64,000 bases of DNA from positions 248,001-312,000 of the forward strand of contig CAOLHI010001026.1 of NCBI GenBank assembly GCA_948474755.1. The letters run 5' to 3'. Below the pieces are notes generated by a model. It ran no database searches and was not told where the DNA came from. It was given only the letters and a program-made list of their open reading frames with translations. The translations under genes were made by a program, and so were the position numbers. Below, piece after piece: positions 12,464 through 23,130 of the stretch. Numbering within the stretch: position 1 is the first letter of the stretch; each line of letters begins with the position of its first letter. Source of the DNA: Ctenosaura bakeri. Its lineage: Eukaryota; Chordata; Lepidosauria; Squamata; Iguanidae.

Positions 12464-12800
12464 GGACATCAAAAAGAAACATGACCTCCAAACAATCTAG
12501 AGACTGACCAAGAAAATTCAACAAATGCTACGTTCAGCAAAGGACAAAAGGGATCTTCTAACTTCTTCTGGAGTTTACCACATACCTTGCAGCTGTGGGC
12601 AGGTCTACATAGAGACTGCAAAACACAGCATCCAAACACGAATCAAAGAACATGAAAGACACTGCAGACTGATCCAGCCAGAAAAATCAGCAGTAGCAGA
12701 ACATGTTATAAACCAACCCGGACACAGAATGATTTTTGAAAGCACAGAAATTCTGGATCATCCTGACAACTACTATATGAGATTGTATATACAGAGGCAA
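12464..12800 (+). pseudogene. Penelope-like GIY-YIG endonuclease fragment (inverted 5' part)
   Basis: The frame from 12525 reads YHIPCSCGQVYIETAKHSIQ and then TRIKEHERHCRL...KSAVAEHVINQPGH. This is the C-terminal GIY-YIG endonuclease of a Penelope-like element, with the preceding CxC motif and the QVYI core. In this copy the usual G of YIG is E (VYIET). Similarity stops at about 12790 (NYYMRLY), and downstream codons up to 12869 are unrelated. There is no reverse-transcriptase domain. The missing C-terminus lies on the opposite strand to the left, so this is one element broken by 5' inversion. Confidence 0.8.
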
Positions 12801-12869
12801 CCACCAAGTTACCTGAAATACGAAAAACTGGTTTTCTTTCAATTTATTGCACAGGACTTAAAAACATGA

Positions 12870-14239
12870 GGTTGGGAAATACGTTGGTGAGGAATCAGAA
12901 CAGAGAAAGTACCAAATGGCCCTATTTGTTTAACAGGAACAATTTTGGACTCTGTCTTTATTTATTAGAATTTTCATATTGTTTAATTATTGTGTTACTT
13001 ATATGTATATTTGTTATTCTATCATTGTGTTATTCATGGAACAGGCTCTCATGTGAGAATATTTCTCCTGTTGAATGATTAGGGGAATTTTACGTATTAT
13101 TGATATAAAGGTTTGCTCTGAGAACTGGTTGTCATAGATATTCTCTACACTTAAAGAAGGTCCTTTGGGTAAAATTGTTATTACCTAGAAAATCTCTTGA
13201 ATTGTATATGTTTTAATTATATTATTCTTTATGTCATATATGTTTTAAATGCATTATTATATTCATACAATCCTGCTTGCTTTTGGTTTTGGCACCTCTG
13301 CTGCTTCTTCTATTGGGAAATCTGTTAAGCTGTTCCAAGATAACTCATGAGCACAGAATAGTTTCTTTAAGAAACAATACAAAAAGTAACTACATTTATT
13401 CAGCTAATTACATCATTCCCACAATTTCTAATGAGTTTGTGATAGGAATGAAAAGGAGTGGGGAGGATGAGTCAAAATTTTCAATGAAAACATCCATTTC
13501 AAACCGCCACAGATAGGATCCTCTGTAATCCTCTGAAATCTGCACATTTCTGAGAATTGTCTTGCTTGTGAGAGATAAAACATGCACAAACATTTATGTC
13601 TATATAAATGGTTAATATGTGCACAACTGAAAAATACAAACACAAAGTCAACAGGAAAAGTGCATACAAAACAGTGTACATTTGAGAAAATGCATACAAA
13701 AATAGGTATATTAGGAAAACTGTGTGTAAAAATGCATGTGCATTTCCACCTGGCAAGAAAAAATAAAGAGAAAGACTTAGAACTTATGTGAACAAAAAAT
13801 TGGGCAGGAATGCTTAGGGGAGTAGAAAAAACAACAAAACTGAGAAACAACACAATTCAAATGAATCTCACCTCTTGGGTTGCCAATAAAGCATTTTCTT
13901 ATCACCAGCTTCCTTGTGCTGAAGGAAAAAGTGCACTCTCCTCAAGTTATCTTACATTTTGCTATCATCAGCCATTATCATTATCATATATCTTAGTCAA
14001 ATATTAACAAACTTAGCTGAGAGATGCTCTACAGGGTCCGTGCAAAGACAAAGGCAGCATGAATTGCCAAGTTTGAGTGATCAACAGTCTACATTTTTTT
14101 AAAAGCAAATTTTACATATACCAAGCACAAAAACCTCTAGAGTTACCAGTCTGAAATTTGCATGGGTTGGTCTATAGCCATTTTGATTCCTCGGTGAAAG
14201 TTGATGAGATCCAAAGTTTTAGAGGTCTGAGCAGAACCT
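12870..14239. other. AT-rich unassigned region
   Basis: It contains a loose array of gtgcatacaaaa-type words at 13560-13745. No gene or known element was recognised. Confidence 0.4.
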
Positions 14240-14398
14240 GGGAGACCAGGATTTGAATTTTCACTCAAAGATGGAAACCCACTAAGTGATCTTGGACAAG
14301 TCACACTCTGTTAGCCTAAGAGGAAGGCAGTGGCAGACTTCCTCTGAATAAATCTTGTGAAGAAAACCCTGGGATAGGGTCATAATAGGTCATGTAAC
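14240..14398 (+). mobile_element. tRNA-derived SINE fragment
   Basis: The fragment keeps ggagaccaggatttgaattt (box B region), gtgatcttggacaagtcaca (CORE-like), aggaaggcagtggcagact and gaagaaaaccctgggatagg. The 5' tRNA head and the 3' end are missing. Confidence 0.7.
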
Positions 14399-14789
14399 AA
14401 AAATGACTAGTCAAGTAACTAGTCAGTTGTCACTTGGCTCAACACATCCAAGAATGGTCTTACAAATACGATATTGATGCCTTGACAATACAGGTTGAGC
14501 TGACGTGAAACCAGACTGGCTATCAGATTTGTTTTTTGCTTTTGTTTTTTCCCTTGGAAGGATGTCCAGTTCAGGCTCCACTTCTTTCTCTCTAAACTTG
14601 TTGCCCTCCCACAATACCTACAACAGGCCAAATTGTTATGCTCTTGGTGTTGTTTCTTTTCTGGGGAATCTGCAAATGTGATGGAATGACAGAGACATTT
14701 TCCCCTCCAGGTGCTTCACAGAGAATCTAGACATATGTTTTGGCCTAATATATTTCACAGAGGTATTCTGAGGTTAAAAAGAGATAATA

Positions 14790-15125
14790 AAATCATGAAA
14801 TTGGAGGAAATCATATAGGGCATATTATCTGTCTCTCTGCTTACTGTAAGAAAAATAGAACAAGAACATTGCCAAACAATTGGCTTTTCAGCTTCTGCTT
14901 GAAGACTTGTAGCAAGAGACAGGTAGTCAGTCCTCTAGATGATTGCCTTCTAGATAGCTGGTCCCTTTAGTGGGCCATTCTGGCTGCCAGGACATTTCTC
15001 CAAGTGTTCAACTGACATCTAGCCTCCCATAATATAGGGGCATTATATCTAGTTCTGTTCTCCGCAGTGGCAAGAAAGAACAAGGCTTTGACCTCTTCTC
15101 AACCATTCAGTCTTTCAAGGGATAA
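14790..15125 (-). mobile_element. CR1-clade LINE 3' region, antisense (diverged subfamily)
   Basis: The recognisable antisense blocks are attggaggaaatcatatagg, ggcttttcagcttctgcttg and acttctccaag-type text at 14990-15010. The order matches a CR1 3' UTR read backwards. The copy is heavily diverged and carries no ORF. Confidence 0.6.
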
Positions 15126-16160
15126 GCCTATGTATGTTTCCTTGAGCTCCCTGGAGAAAAAGCTAGGATAAAAATATAACTAGATATCTAGATAGATATC
15201 ACTGCATCCCCTGAGGATGAAATCCTCACATTCTCCACAGTACTGTGATGTTTGCCAACAATATACTATGATACAAGTTCTGTGCTACTAGCGCTGCTAA
15301 AGTATTAACATTTTAATTAGGAATATAACCGTCTGTTCCCCTTTGTGCCACTTTGGCATATATTCATTACTAAGTCCATTCCATCCCATTTCCACATTAA
15401 TATGCAATGTTGTGCAATTTTGTCACACAGAGTTGTGAAAGAATTTCCTATATTTTAAATAAGTCCTTACAAAGAGCATTGCAGCTAGAATGCCCATCTG
15501 CAGCTGGTGCTGCTGCCATTCACATTCAAAATAGGACTGCAAATAGATCCAGAAGCTGTGGAAGACTCACTGGGTACTTTGTCCCAGGGAAGAAGGTTGA
15601 TATTGACCAATGGTGTCCTACTCTATATTACCTTGTTTGCAGTATTTGGATGTAACATATTACAGAATCTCTGTAATATGGTAGTAACATCCCCCAAGCT
15701 ATAATTTTAAGAGAAATATAATGAGGGTGCAGGGCACTCCTTCTCCCTGCAATGAGATTAGGAATTTCATTCATTACATGTTACAGACTGTCTTCTGCCT
15801 CCAAAGACAACTGACCTTCTTTTTTTTCATTTTCTTAAAATTTCCTCTCTCTCCCCTTTTTTTAAAGTCCATATAGCACATGTACAGTTTCTTTGGAAGG
15901 CTACAAAATCTCTGTAAAGCCTCCTAGAAGAGGTATTGATGTAATTTTCTGAAGCACTCAGAGCTATAACTTAGAGCACCCCAGAGTTATAGCATTAGAG
16001 TATACTAGCTCCATAATTCCACAGTGCTGTAGCAGCATTGTATTGCTCTAAAGCCAATAATGTGATTTCTAGAATCACCCTAGAACTACAGTTTTAGAGT
16101 CCCCTCAAGTTATGCTGTTAGATTCTCTAATGTTATAACTCCATAACAGTTTAAAGTAAA
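15126..16160. other. Unassigned region with decayed minisatellite at 15955-16145
   Basis: Words such as agagttatagcattagagt recur with changes at about 15960-16140 (gagctataacttagagcacc, gaactacagttttagagtcc, gttataactccata). They suggest a decayed tandem array. Nothing else was recognised. Confidence 0.35.
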
Positions 16161-16246
16161 GCTCCATGAGTGCTGAACTTTGGCAGGAGGTTGGACTGGA
16201 CAACTTTTGTGGTCTTGTCCAACTCTGTGTTTCTATGATTCCATGA
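16161..16246 (+). mobile_element. CR1-clade LINE 3' tip, sense
   Basis: The stretch aggaggttggactggacaac, then tcttgtccaactctgtgttt and an atgatt-type terminal repeat, is the last about 90 bp of a CR1 element. It is extremely 5' truncated. Confidence 0.75.
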
Positions 16247-17639
16247 GGTGCCAGAAATGACATCCTCTAATTCTAATCTCAATATAGGCTTTTGAAGAAG
16301 ACTTACATGTATACTGCATGGCTTGTCTTTTTTGTTTAAAAGAAAGATTTTTAAAAAAAAGGAAAAGGAAAAGAAAGAAAAGGAGGTCAATACTTGTCGA
16401 AGAGCTGCTGCCCATGTTGGATGGGGGTGGGCACTTCTGGAGTAGGGCTTTCCAACCTTGGGGAACATCCCAATCAGAAACAGTACCATGAATGTATTAC
16501 AAATGCATCATTGGGAAAGATACTCCCATGGCAGCAGTAACTGTAATTGTAATGGCCTACCAGTGTGGCAAACAATGAGGAGCAGAGCTATTCTCTGAGT
16601 GCCATTTTAAGAGAATTATCCTCTGTAAAGTAGGACACATGGCCACTTTACTTTCTATAGAGAGAAAGTCCCCAATTGCACTCCATATGTTTCCTTGTTC
16701 CAATCTATGCATCGCTTCACACCAATCTAGTAATGTTCAGTTGGACCACCTGTTTGGGAAAGATGATAACCAGATGGTGTTCAAATGCTGTACCCTGGTA
16801 CATAGCTAAAATAGCAGAACTGCCTCTTTAATTTGGAAAAAGCAACTTTTTAAAAAAGCACTTCCATGATGTTCACTGGGTTCCTGTCAACCCATCTAAA
16901 CTACTCTAACATTATGCAGGCTGACATCATGAGATACCTGTGTCATATTGCATCACCTCCTAGCTTGGTTAAAGTCATGATTTCTCCTCTAGTTCCACAA
17001 GGACAGTTGCTGTAAATGCCATTGTTTCAAGTGCTATGTCACAACAAATACCTGTAATGTATTCATGTGTCCAACGCCATTGTGTGTTACCTGTCACCTA
17101 TAGCATGAAACACAAAGTGAACAAATCCTGACCTCTGTTGAGTGGTTTTGAAGAGAAATTACAATCAAGGAAGTAAAGGATTGCTAGCTTATTACAAATC
17201 TGGTCCATCGGTTCTCTTAAGAGGATCCCAGTGTAATGCTTTATACATCTACTCAAAAACAAAATACGTATTCTCAGGTAGGTTTCTATAGGATTGTAGC
17301 GTCAGTCTTGATTTGTAATGGCACTCCCAGACCAGACTCCTTGAAATCAATGAGCTTTACATAAGTGTTGATTTACTATTAACAATTCATTCAGTGAGGT
17401 ATTCTAGGTAGATGTACTAGTCAGATTCAAGAGATCAGGTTTTATACATAATGGTGTATGGAGCATTAGAAGGAGTGACAAAGGTCAGCATTCAAGCTAT
17501 TTGAACAGAGACAAGTCTTGTCCAGTTTATTTTTTTAGAAAGAAGTCAACATCCCCTACCTTCCTGCTAGTATTTCCCTTCCTCAAAGCATTTTTCTGCA
17601 AACATTAAACCTCTATCCTTTCTTGTTTATTAAAAAAAA
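16247..17639. other. No gene or repeat recognised
   Basis: An antisense ORF of 112 codons (16151-16489) overlaps the CR1 tip and a purine-rich run (16335-16385) and has no domain. The rest is unassigned. Confidence 0.4.
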
Positions 17640-18990
17640 TAGAAGTGTACTGGCTGAGCAAGAAGAGGGACTAGTTAATGTCCTGCTAAAACATGCCAGA
17701 GTTCCATCAAACCTAAAAGAGGCTTTATTGTCATTGTTGAAAAAGCCCTTTCTGGATCTCACCATATTGGACAACTACTAGCTTTTTCCAACATTTGGTT
17801 TTTGGCCAAGGTCCTGGAGTAGTGACAGGAGCACACAGATCCAGGGATTTCTGGATGAGATGGATCATCTAGATCCACTTCAGTCTGATTTCAGACCTGG
17901 CTATGGGACAAAGACAGCTCTGTGGACAACATACATTGGGAACCAGACAGGGGGAGTGTGTCCTTCTTGATTCTGCCAGACCTCTCAGCAGCTTTTGATA
18001 CCATCAGCTGTGGTATTCTTCTGGGCTGCCTTGCAGTTTGCAGTGGCTCCATTCCTTCATGGAGGAGTGAACCCAGAAGGTGGTTCCGGGGAACTCCTGA
18101 TTGACCCCTTGGCTATTGTCCTGTAGGAATCCCTCAGAGTTCAGTTTTCCCTCCATACTATTCAACTTATATAAGAAACTGCTCAAAGAGGTCATAAGGA
18201 GTTCTGAGTTCTCTCCCCTGAGGACACAGATTCAAACCTTGGGTGTATTCCTGAATTCAAACCCAGTTCTGGAAACTCTAATTCCAGTGGAGTGCATTTG
18301 CACAGTTAAAGCTTGTACACCAACTCCTCTTCCTAGAGATGTTGGATCTGGCCATGGTGACAGGAGTCTTAGTTACATTCTGTCTCGATTACTGTAATAT
18401 ACTCTGGGGGGAGGGGGGCTGTGACTGTGTTAAGTGTGACTTCCTATGAGAAGCATACAAATCCAGTGTTGCAGCAGCTCCACTGGCTACTGGTCTGTTT
18501 CCTGGCACAATTTAAGTGCTGGTTATGACAAATAATCTGTGGTGTAGAAAAGAGACAAGTCTTGGGGTGTTGAAAAGAAATATGATTTTATTTATGAAAA
18601 TAGCCCAATACATTTTGGCCTGAAAATCTGACCAAAACATGTTGGGCTATTTTCAAGGATGAAATCTTCTTTCTTTTCAACACCACTGAGATTTTTTTCT
18701 CTTTTCTACACCACCTTTATTTGATGTTTCCTGTCCTTGTTGCTCTGTATGGTTAAGGCCTAGGTTATCTGAAGGACTATAGTCTCCTGTAAGAGCTGGC
18801 CTGTGTTTTAAGATCTTCTTGGGACATCCTTCTCTCTGTTTCACCATCCTCAGGGGTATATGGTCAGAATGTGGAGGAGGGCCTTCTTGTTGACTGGCTC
18901 CCACACTCTGGTACTCCCTTCCTAGATAATTGAGAACTGGTGCCTTCCCCCACAATCCTTTCATGTGTTTTGAGGGGTCAGGATTGACAG
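17640..18990 (+). pseudogene. L2-clade LINE reverse-transcriptase remnant
   Basis: Broken frames translate to L2 reverse-transcriptase landmarks in order. They are FQSDFRPGYGTKTALW near 17880, the motif-A region LILPDLSAAFDT near 17970-18000, a GIPQSSVF equivalent of GVPQGS near 18130, and VLVTFCLDYCNILW near 18365-18410. C-terminal similarity resumes at 18750-18964 (atctgaagga and cactctggtactcccttcct). Several frameshifts and stops make it dead. It is interrupted by a 176-bp foldback (18539-18714), and a Sauria SINE sits at its 3' end. Confidence 0.8.
18539..18714. mobile_element. Foldback element inserted in the L2
   Basis: Outer arms gtggtgtagaaaagag and ctcttttctacaccac are perfect complements. 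Inner arms gaaaatagcccaa (18596-18608) and ttgggctattttc (18642-18654) are also complementary, so the whole unit folds into one long hairpin. L2 similarity stops at the left border and resumes to the right. The central block ggcctgaaaatctgacc followed by aaaac is reminiscent of the inverted terminal segments of Penelope elements. A MITE is the alternative. Confidence 0.65.
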
Positions 18991-18998
18991 TTGGCTTC

Positions 18999-19256
18999 TG
19001 CTATTTATTTATTTTTTTTACTTATTTATTTGTATCCCGCCTCTCCATATAGATCGAGGCGGTGAACAATTTAGCATGTATTTCGAAACATTTTTCTATA
19101 CATGCCCCCAACAAGCTGGGTACTCATTTTACCGACCTGCGAAAGGATGAAAGGCTGAGTCAACCTTAGGGCCCGGCAGGATCGAACTCACAACTTTGTG
19201 GTTTGTGGCTTGCAGTACTGGCATTTAACCACTGCGCCACCAGCCCTTTTTTTAGA
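18999..19256 (-). mobile_element. Sauria SINE, copy 1
   Basis: On the minus strand it reads gggctggtggcgcagtggtt, then aaatgccagtactgcaagcc (tRNA-derived head), ...gactcagcctttcatccttt, the gcttgttgggggcatgt block, and a tail with gaggcgggatacaaataaa. It is nearly full length. The 6-bp matches ggcttc at 18993-18998 and 19257-19262 are consistent with a short target duplication. Sauria SINEs are restricted to squamates and are thought to use Bov-B LINE machinery. Confidence 0.9.
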
Positions 19257-19262
19257 GGCTTC

Positions 19263-19487
19263 CATGAGCGTCTTTGTTCTTTTTTGGCTATATACTTTCT
19301 ATAAGCACATAGTCTAAAGAGGTGGGAAGAAAAAAACAGGCATTTTTCTGGAAATTTCATGAGGGATTTTATGGAAGACACCTGGACAGCTGTGTTGCTA
19401 CATAGATAGAATGACAAGCATGGATAATAAAGCAGTTGTTGAAGTGACTTACAACATCTGTGCTTTGTTTATTTTCTTGCCAACAGA
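19263..19487. other. No element recognised
   Basis: This is a short spacer between the SINE-tagged L2 tail and the CR1. The last 18 bases (ttattttcttgccaacag) look like a splice acceptor, but the following sequence is CR1. Confidence 0.4.
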
Positions 19488-19627
19488 CCCGTTGTGCTAT
19501 ACCTGCAACAAATGCAAGCTGGTTGCCCTGTTAGAGGAGAAAGTGCAGCAGCTTGAGGCCCATGCATCTACACTTTGACTTATCAGGAAGGGCGAAGCTG
19601 CTTGAAAAAGAGCAGAACAGAGCAGAC

Positions 19628-20399
19628 CGTTACCCCAAAATGTGGGTGCCACAAGGGCCCATCAGTGATGCCAGTACCTCCATTCAAAAATGGGGAATAA
19701 TTAGCTCAAAGTCAGCAGGCCTGTGAGATAGGGGTAACTTAGCAATATCTTTCCACTAGTGTTAAAAGGGTCATGCAGGAAAGAACCAGCCAGAGATTTT
19801 CAATTGTTAACTAAAAATATATTTTATTGGAAGAGATTCACACAAGCACACAAGGACTAGCTGAAGGAAAAGAGAGGAAAGTGTGATAGAAGATTTTCAG
19901 GGATGAGGCTATAATTACCAGTCCAGAAAGCAGCAATGTGGCTTAGGTAGGCATCTAAGCACAATTCTCATTCAGGAATCAAACAGACAGCATGGCATTC
20001 AGAAAGGTGAGGGGATGTACTGGACATTGAAATCAGGGATACTTATACCTGAAAAGTATCCTGCAGACTTGAGTGATAGTGGGAGTTGCAACACAAACAA
20101 TGGAGCCCAGATGGAGCTAAAGGTCTTGGTGTTTAGGTGACAAAGGATAATGGCCATCATAATAGCTGAGTATTGTGGAGAGGTGGAAAACAATAGGGAA
20201 ACATCCAGGTTTCTTGGGTTCAGAGTTAAGACAATTAGGTTGAAACTTCCCCTTTTAACTCTGAGAAGTCTGACTTATGATCTTTTAAGCCTATTGTCTC
20301 AAGATGGTCCATGCTATTAGCCTAAAAATGACTAGGTTCTTGCCTAAGAGATAGGTATGTCTGACCTGCCTTGCAATCTCAGGTTTACAGTCTGTAATA
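19628..20399 (-). mobile_element. Solo LTR, copy 2 of 4, inside the CR1
   Basis: The left end, cgttacccc, is a mutated TGTTACCC. The interior aligns with copy 1: atggggaataattagctc, then ggggtaacttagcaatatct, then a ttttatt poly(A)-signal complement followed by cacacaagcacacaaggact. The right end gtaata matches the terminus of copy 3. I found no internal retroviral or gypsy sequence, so it is a solo LTR. The target duplication is unclear. Confidence 0.65.
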
Positions 20400-20439
20400 T
20401 TCCTCTTTCAGCATGACCTCCCAGTCACATCATGTATTA

Positions 20440-20516
20440 TTTGTATCAATGCCAATTAATAGTGCCAATATTGCCAATTAGATAATATTTGCCAATCAAC
20501 CCATGCCAATCATGGC
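20440..20516. repeat. Cluster of gccaat words
   Basis: The word gccaat occurs five times within about 75 bp at uneven spacing, with local AT-rich linkers. It is probably a decayed microsatellite. Confidence 0.4.
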
Positions 20517-21341
20517 TGATGTGTGGTGCTGTAAGACTCTTCTGGAAGGGCAAGAAATTGGGGATGCCTTTAAGGAAAAACAACAATTCCCAAACACAGG
20601 AAGAAGGTACTTGGAGGAGTGTCACACACAGAAGTAGAACTATCAAGAACCATGCTTCAGGCTTGGAGCTGTACAATTAGTTCCAATATTTCCTCTTAAT
20701 CACCAATTATGAGACACAGGAACAAGGAGCAGAGCCTTAAACCTCTGAAGGCAAGGATATGACCTTGGAGGGTTCTATGGATGGAAGAACTATTATCTCC
20801 TCCAAGAGGAAGAAGAAATTTGTGATGGTATTAGGTATTTCCCTGTTGAGATGAACAGAAGCACTGGTGTGCAGACCCGATAAGATGTCTTATTAGATAT
20901 GTTGTCTCCCAGGAATGCAGATCTGTGAGTAACAGAGAGGTTAAAAAGACTCCTCAAACCCATTGATCATTACTCCTTCATTATGTTCCAGGTTGGAACA
21001 AATGATATGGCAAGATATAGCCTAAAACATATTGCAAGAGACCTTGGACAAGTCACACACACACAGCCTCGGAAAGCTTGGTGACAGGTTCATCACAGGG
21101 TCTTCATAAGTCAATGATCTTAACAACACAGAGGGAAATGTGCAAATAGTACAAGAGCCAAACCATGAGCAGAAAAGACCAACAAGGAATCAACTAAGGA
21201 AAATTAACCATGGTCTGAGATGTCTCTGCTGTAATGTACAGAGCTTTGGAATTTAACAAAATGAATTTGAATTCTTAACACAGGCAGATGTGATTTAATA
21301 GGCACCACTGAGAACTCATAGGATGAGTCTGAATGGAATGA

Positions 21342-21572
21342 ATGGAAGTATATAATCTATTCCAAAGAAAAAGACGAAACAAGGGACGAGGAGGTGTAAA
21401 TTTATATGTCAAGAATGTGTACATCTGTGAGGAAATCCATGACTTAGAGCATGGGAAACAGATTGAAAGCCCCTGCATAAAAATTATAAAGGAGAGAAAG
21501 AACAGTGAACTCAATATGAGATCTACCATAGGCCCCTCAGCTGAGCCAAATATTCGAAAAGGAGAGATATAG
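21342..21572 (+). pseudogene. CR1 ORF2 endonuclease remnant
   Basis: The frame reads YNLFQRKRRNKGRGGVNLYV followed by KNVYICEEI. It matches the middle of the CR1 apurinic-type endonuclease (the Y-N-L-F / R-G-G-G-V-x-L-Y-V-K block). The upstream and downstream catalytic parts are lost or out of frame. The next recognisable CR1 text follows the SINE: DIATRGSAIFNLILINR at 21891-21940, where an intact element has ATRGEAILDLLLTN-type sequence. Confidence 0.75.
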
Positions 21573-21593
21573 TAGATATAATAGTAATTGGGG

Positions 21594-21792
21594 GAACCAG
21601 TATGGTGTAGAGGTTTGAGTATTGGACTATGACCCTGGAGACCAGGGTTTGATTCCCCATTTGGACATGGAACTCACTGGGTGATCTTGGGCATGTCACA
21701 CACTCTCAGCCAGAAAACCCTGTGATAAGTTTGCCTTAGGGTCACCATAAATTGGAAATGCCTTGAAGGCACACAACAACAACAGTAGTAAT
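21594..21792 (+). mobile_element. tRNA-derived SINE, near full length, inside the CR1
   Basis: A tRNA-like head (ccagtatggtgtagaggttt, then box B gggtttgattcc), the CORE-like gtgatcttgggcatgtcaca, and the tail ccttgaaggcacacaacaac are all present. An internal piece (gaggaaggcaatggcaaac equivalent) is deleted. Possible short duplications around gtagtaatt flank it (about 21580-21590 and 21784-21795). Confidence 0.85.
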
Positions 21793-21944
21793 TACAGATT
21801 TTCACCATCCTACTATCTGTTGGATGTCATGCTTTGCCAAGAGTTTAAAGTCCAACAAATTCTTCACTTACCTTGTTTGTTGTACAAAAAGTGGATATAG
21901 CAACAAGAGGCTCAGCTATCTTCAATTTGATTCTAATCAACAGA

Positions 21945-22393
21945 GGCCATTTCCACACGGAGCAAGGGAATAGCCCCACTCCGCTACTTACCGGATCTTC
22001 TGGTGGTCCGGTCCAGTCTGGGGTGAGGAGGAGCAGTGCATGGTCATCGCTCCGCACTGCTCCGGTGTCCAAAATTGCGGCTTCCAGTTGGCCATGGGTG
22101 TCGACCAACCGGTGAAGCTCACCAGCCTAAAGCCTGCTCTCAGCAGATCGCAGGCTCTCATTGGTGCAAGCCTGTGAATCTGCACAAGAGAGCAGGCTCT
22201 CAGTGGCACGCTCCATGCTTTTGAAAGGCCAGAAAAATCAGGTCTTTCAAAAGTACCCTGGAGGACCACTTGGGGTTGTTCAGGAGCAGACTGAGGTGCG
22301 GATCTACAGTAAGTCGTCTGAACCCAGTTCACTCCAAGGTGCAGACGTAGAGGATGCACTGCACCATTTTAAATACCCCATGTAGAAATGGCC
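21945..22393. mobile_element. MITE family B, copy 1, inside the CR1
   Basis: The ends are GGCCATTTCCACACGG and its complement ...GTAGAAATGGCC. A 3-bp duplication, aga, flanks it (21942-21944 and 22394-22396). The body is GC-richer than the host sequence and contains subterminal ctacttaccgga (left) and ctacagtaagtcg (right), an inverted pair. A 123-codon antisense ORF here is a by-product of the open composition. Confidence 0.85.
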
Positions 22394-22479
22394 AGAGATG
22401 AACTGATCAGTGGATTGAAAACAGTGTAGTTATTGGGTGGGAATGACCACGTCCTCTTTGGATTTTTATATAGAGGAAA

Positions 22480-23050
22480 AGGAAAGCCAAACAAAGCCAG
22501 ACACGCATGCTGGACTTCAAGAAAACTTATTTTAGAAGGCTTAGGGAAATGCTGGGTGAGATCTCATGGTCAGAAATGCTCAAAGGAAAGGAAATTCATG
22601 ATGCATGGGACTTTCTTAAAGGTGAAATATTGAAGGCACAGTTGCAAACAATTCCACTGAGGGGAAAAAAGTGGGAGGTGTCTAAAGAAACCAGAATGAA
22701 AGTACAAAGAACTTTCAGAGTGGCTAATATTTAAAAGAGACATGTATAAATTGTAGAAAAAGGGGGAAACTACAGCAGAGGAATGCAAACAAAAAGCGAA
22801 CATTTGCAGGGGAGAAGCCAGAAAAGAGAATCTCAGAATGAGCTCAAGGTCTCTAGAGAGGTTAAAAAGCAAAGTTGGATATGTTTGGAGCAAAAGGGAA
22901 AAAAACAAGGAAACAATAGGGCCACTGCACAGAAAAGATGGTGAAATACTAACAGGATAGAAAGAAGGCCAAATTATTTAATACCTTCTTTGCCTAAATC
23001 TTCTACCAAAAGGCAAACAATGCTCTGACTTATGAAAATAGAATAAATCA
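22480..23050 (+). pseudogene. CR1 ORF2 endonuclease-RT linker remnant
   Basis: The frame from 22507 reads LDFKKTYFRRLREMLGEISW then SEMLKGKEIHDAWDFLKGEI. It is homologous to the minus-strand block at 60110-60270 (FKKADFSKLWEILDEIPRSE). A later frame holds KKAKLFNTFFA near 22964-22997, the segment just before the RT. Stops separate the blocks. Confidence 0.75.
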
Positions 23051-23130
23051 TGCAGTAAGGAGATTACTAGGCAAGCTAACCTGTTGTCTCTGAGAGTTTC
23101 TGAGAGAGATACTAAACATTGTGTAAACCC

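Larger units (their letters stand above)
19488..23130 (+). mobile_element. CR1-clade LINE, sense, split by three insertions
   Basis: Four CR1 pieces lie in the correct order. The ORF1 N-terminal cysteine/coiled-coil block comes first (CYTCNKCKLVALLEEKVQQL frame at about 19498). An ORF1 esterase-like block follows (QVGTNDMARYSLKHIARDLG, about 20990-21050). The ORF2 endonuclease is at 21342-21572. The endonuclease-to-RT linker is at 22480-23050. Between them sit a solo LTR (19628-20399), a SINE (21594-21792) and a MITE (21945-22393). The RT proper is missing, and all frames are broken. Confidence 0.8.

Noticed and set aside
13428..13853. 141-codon minus-strand ORF rich in Phe, Cys and Val
   Set aside because: It is built over degenerate gtgcataca/aaaa words and has no recognisable domain.
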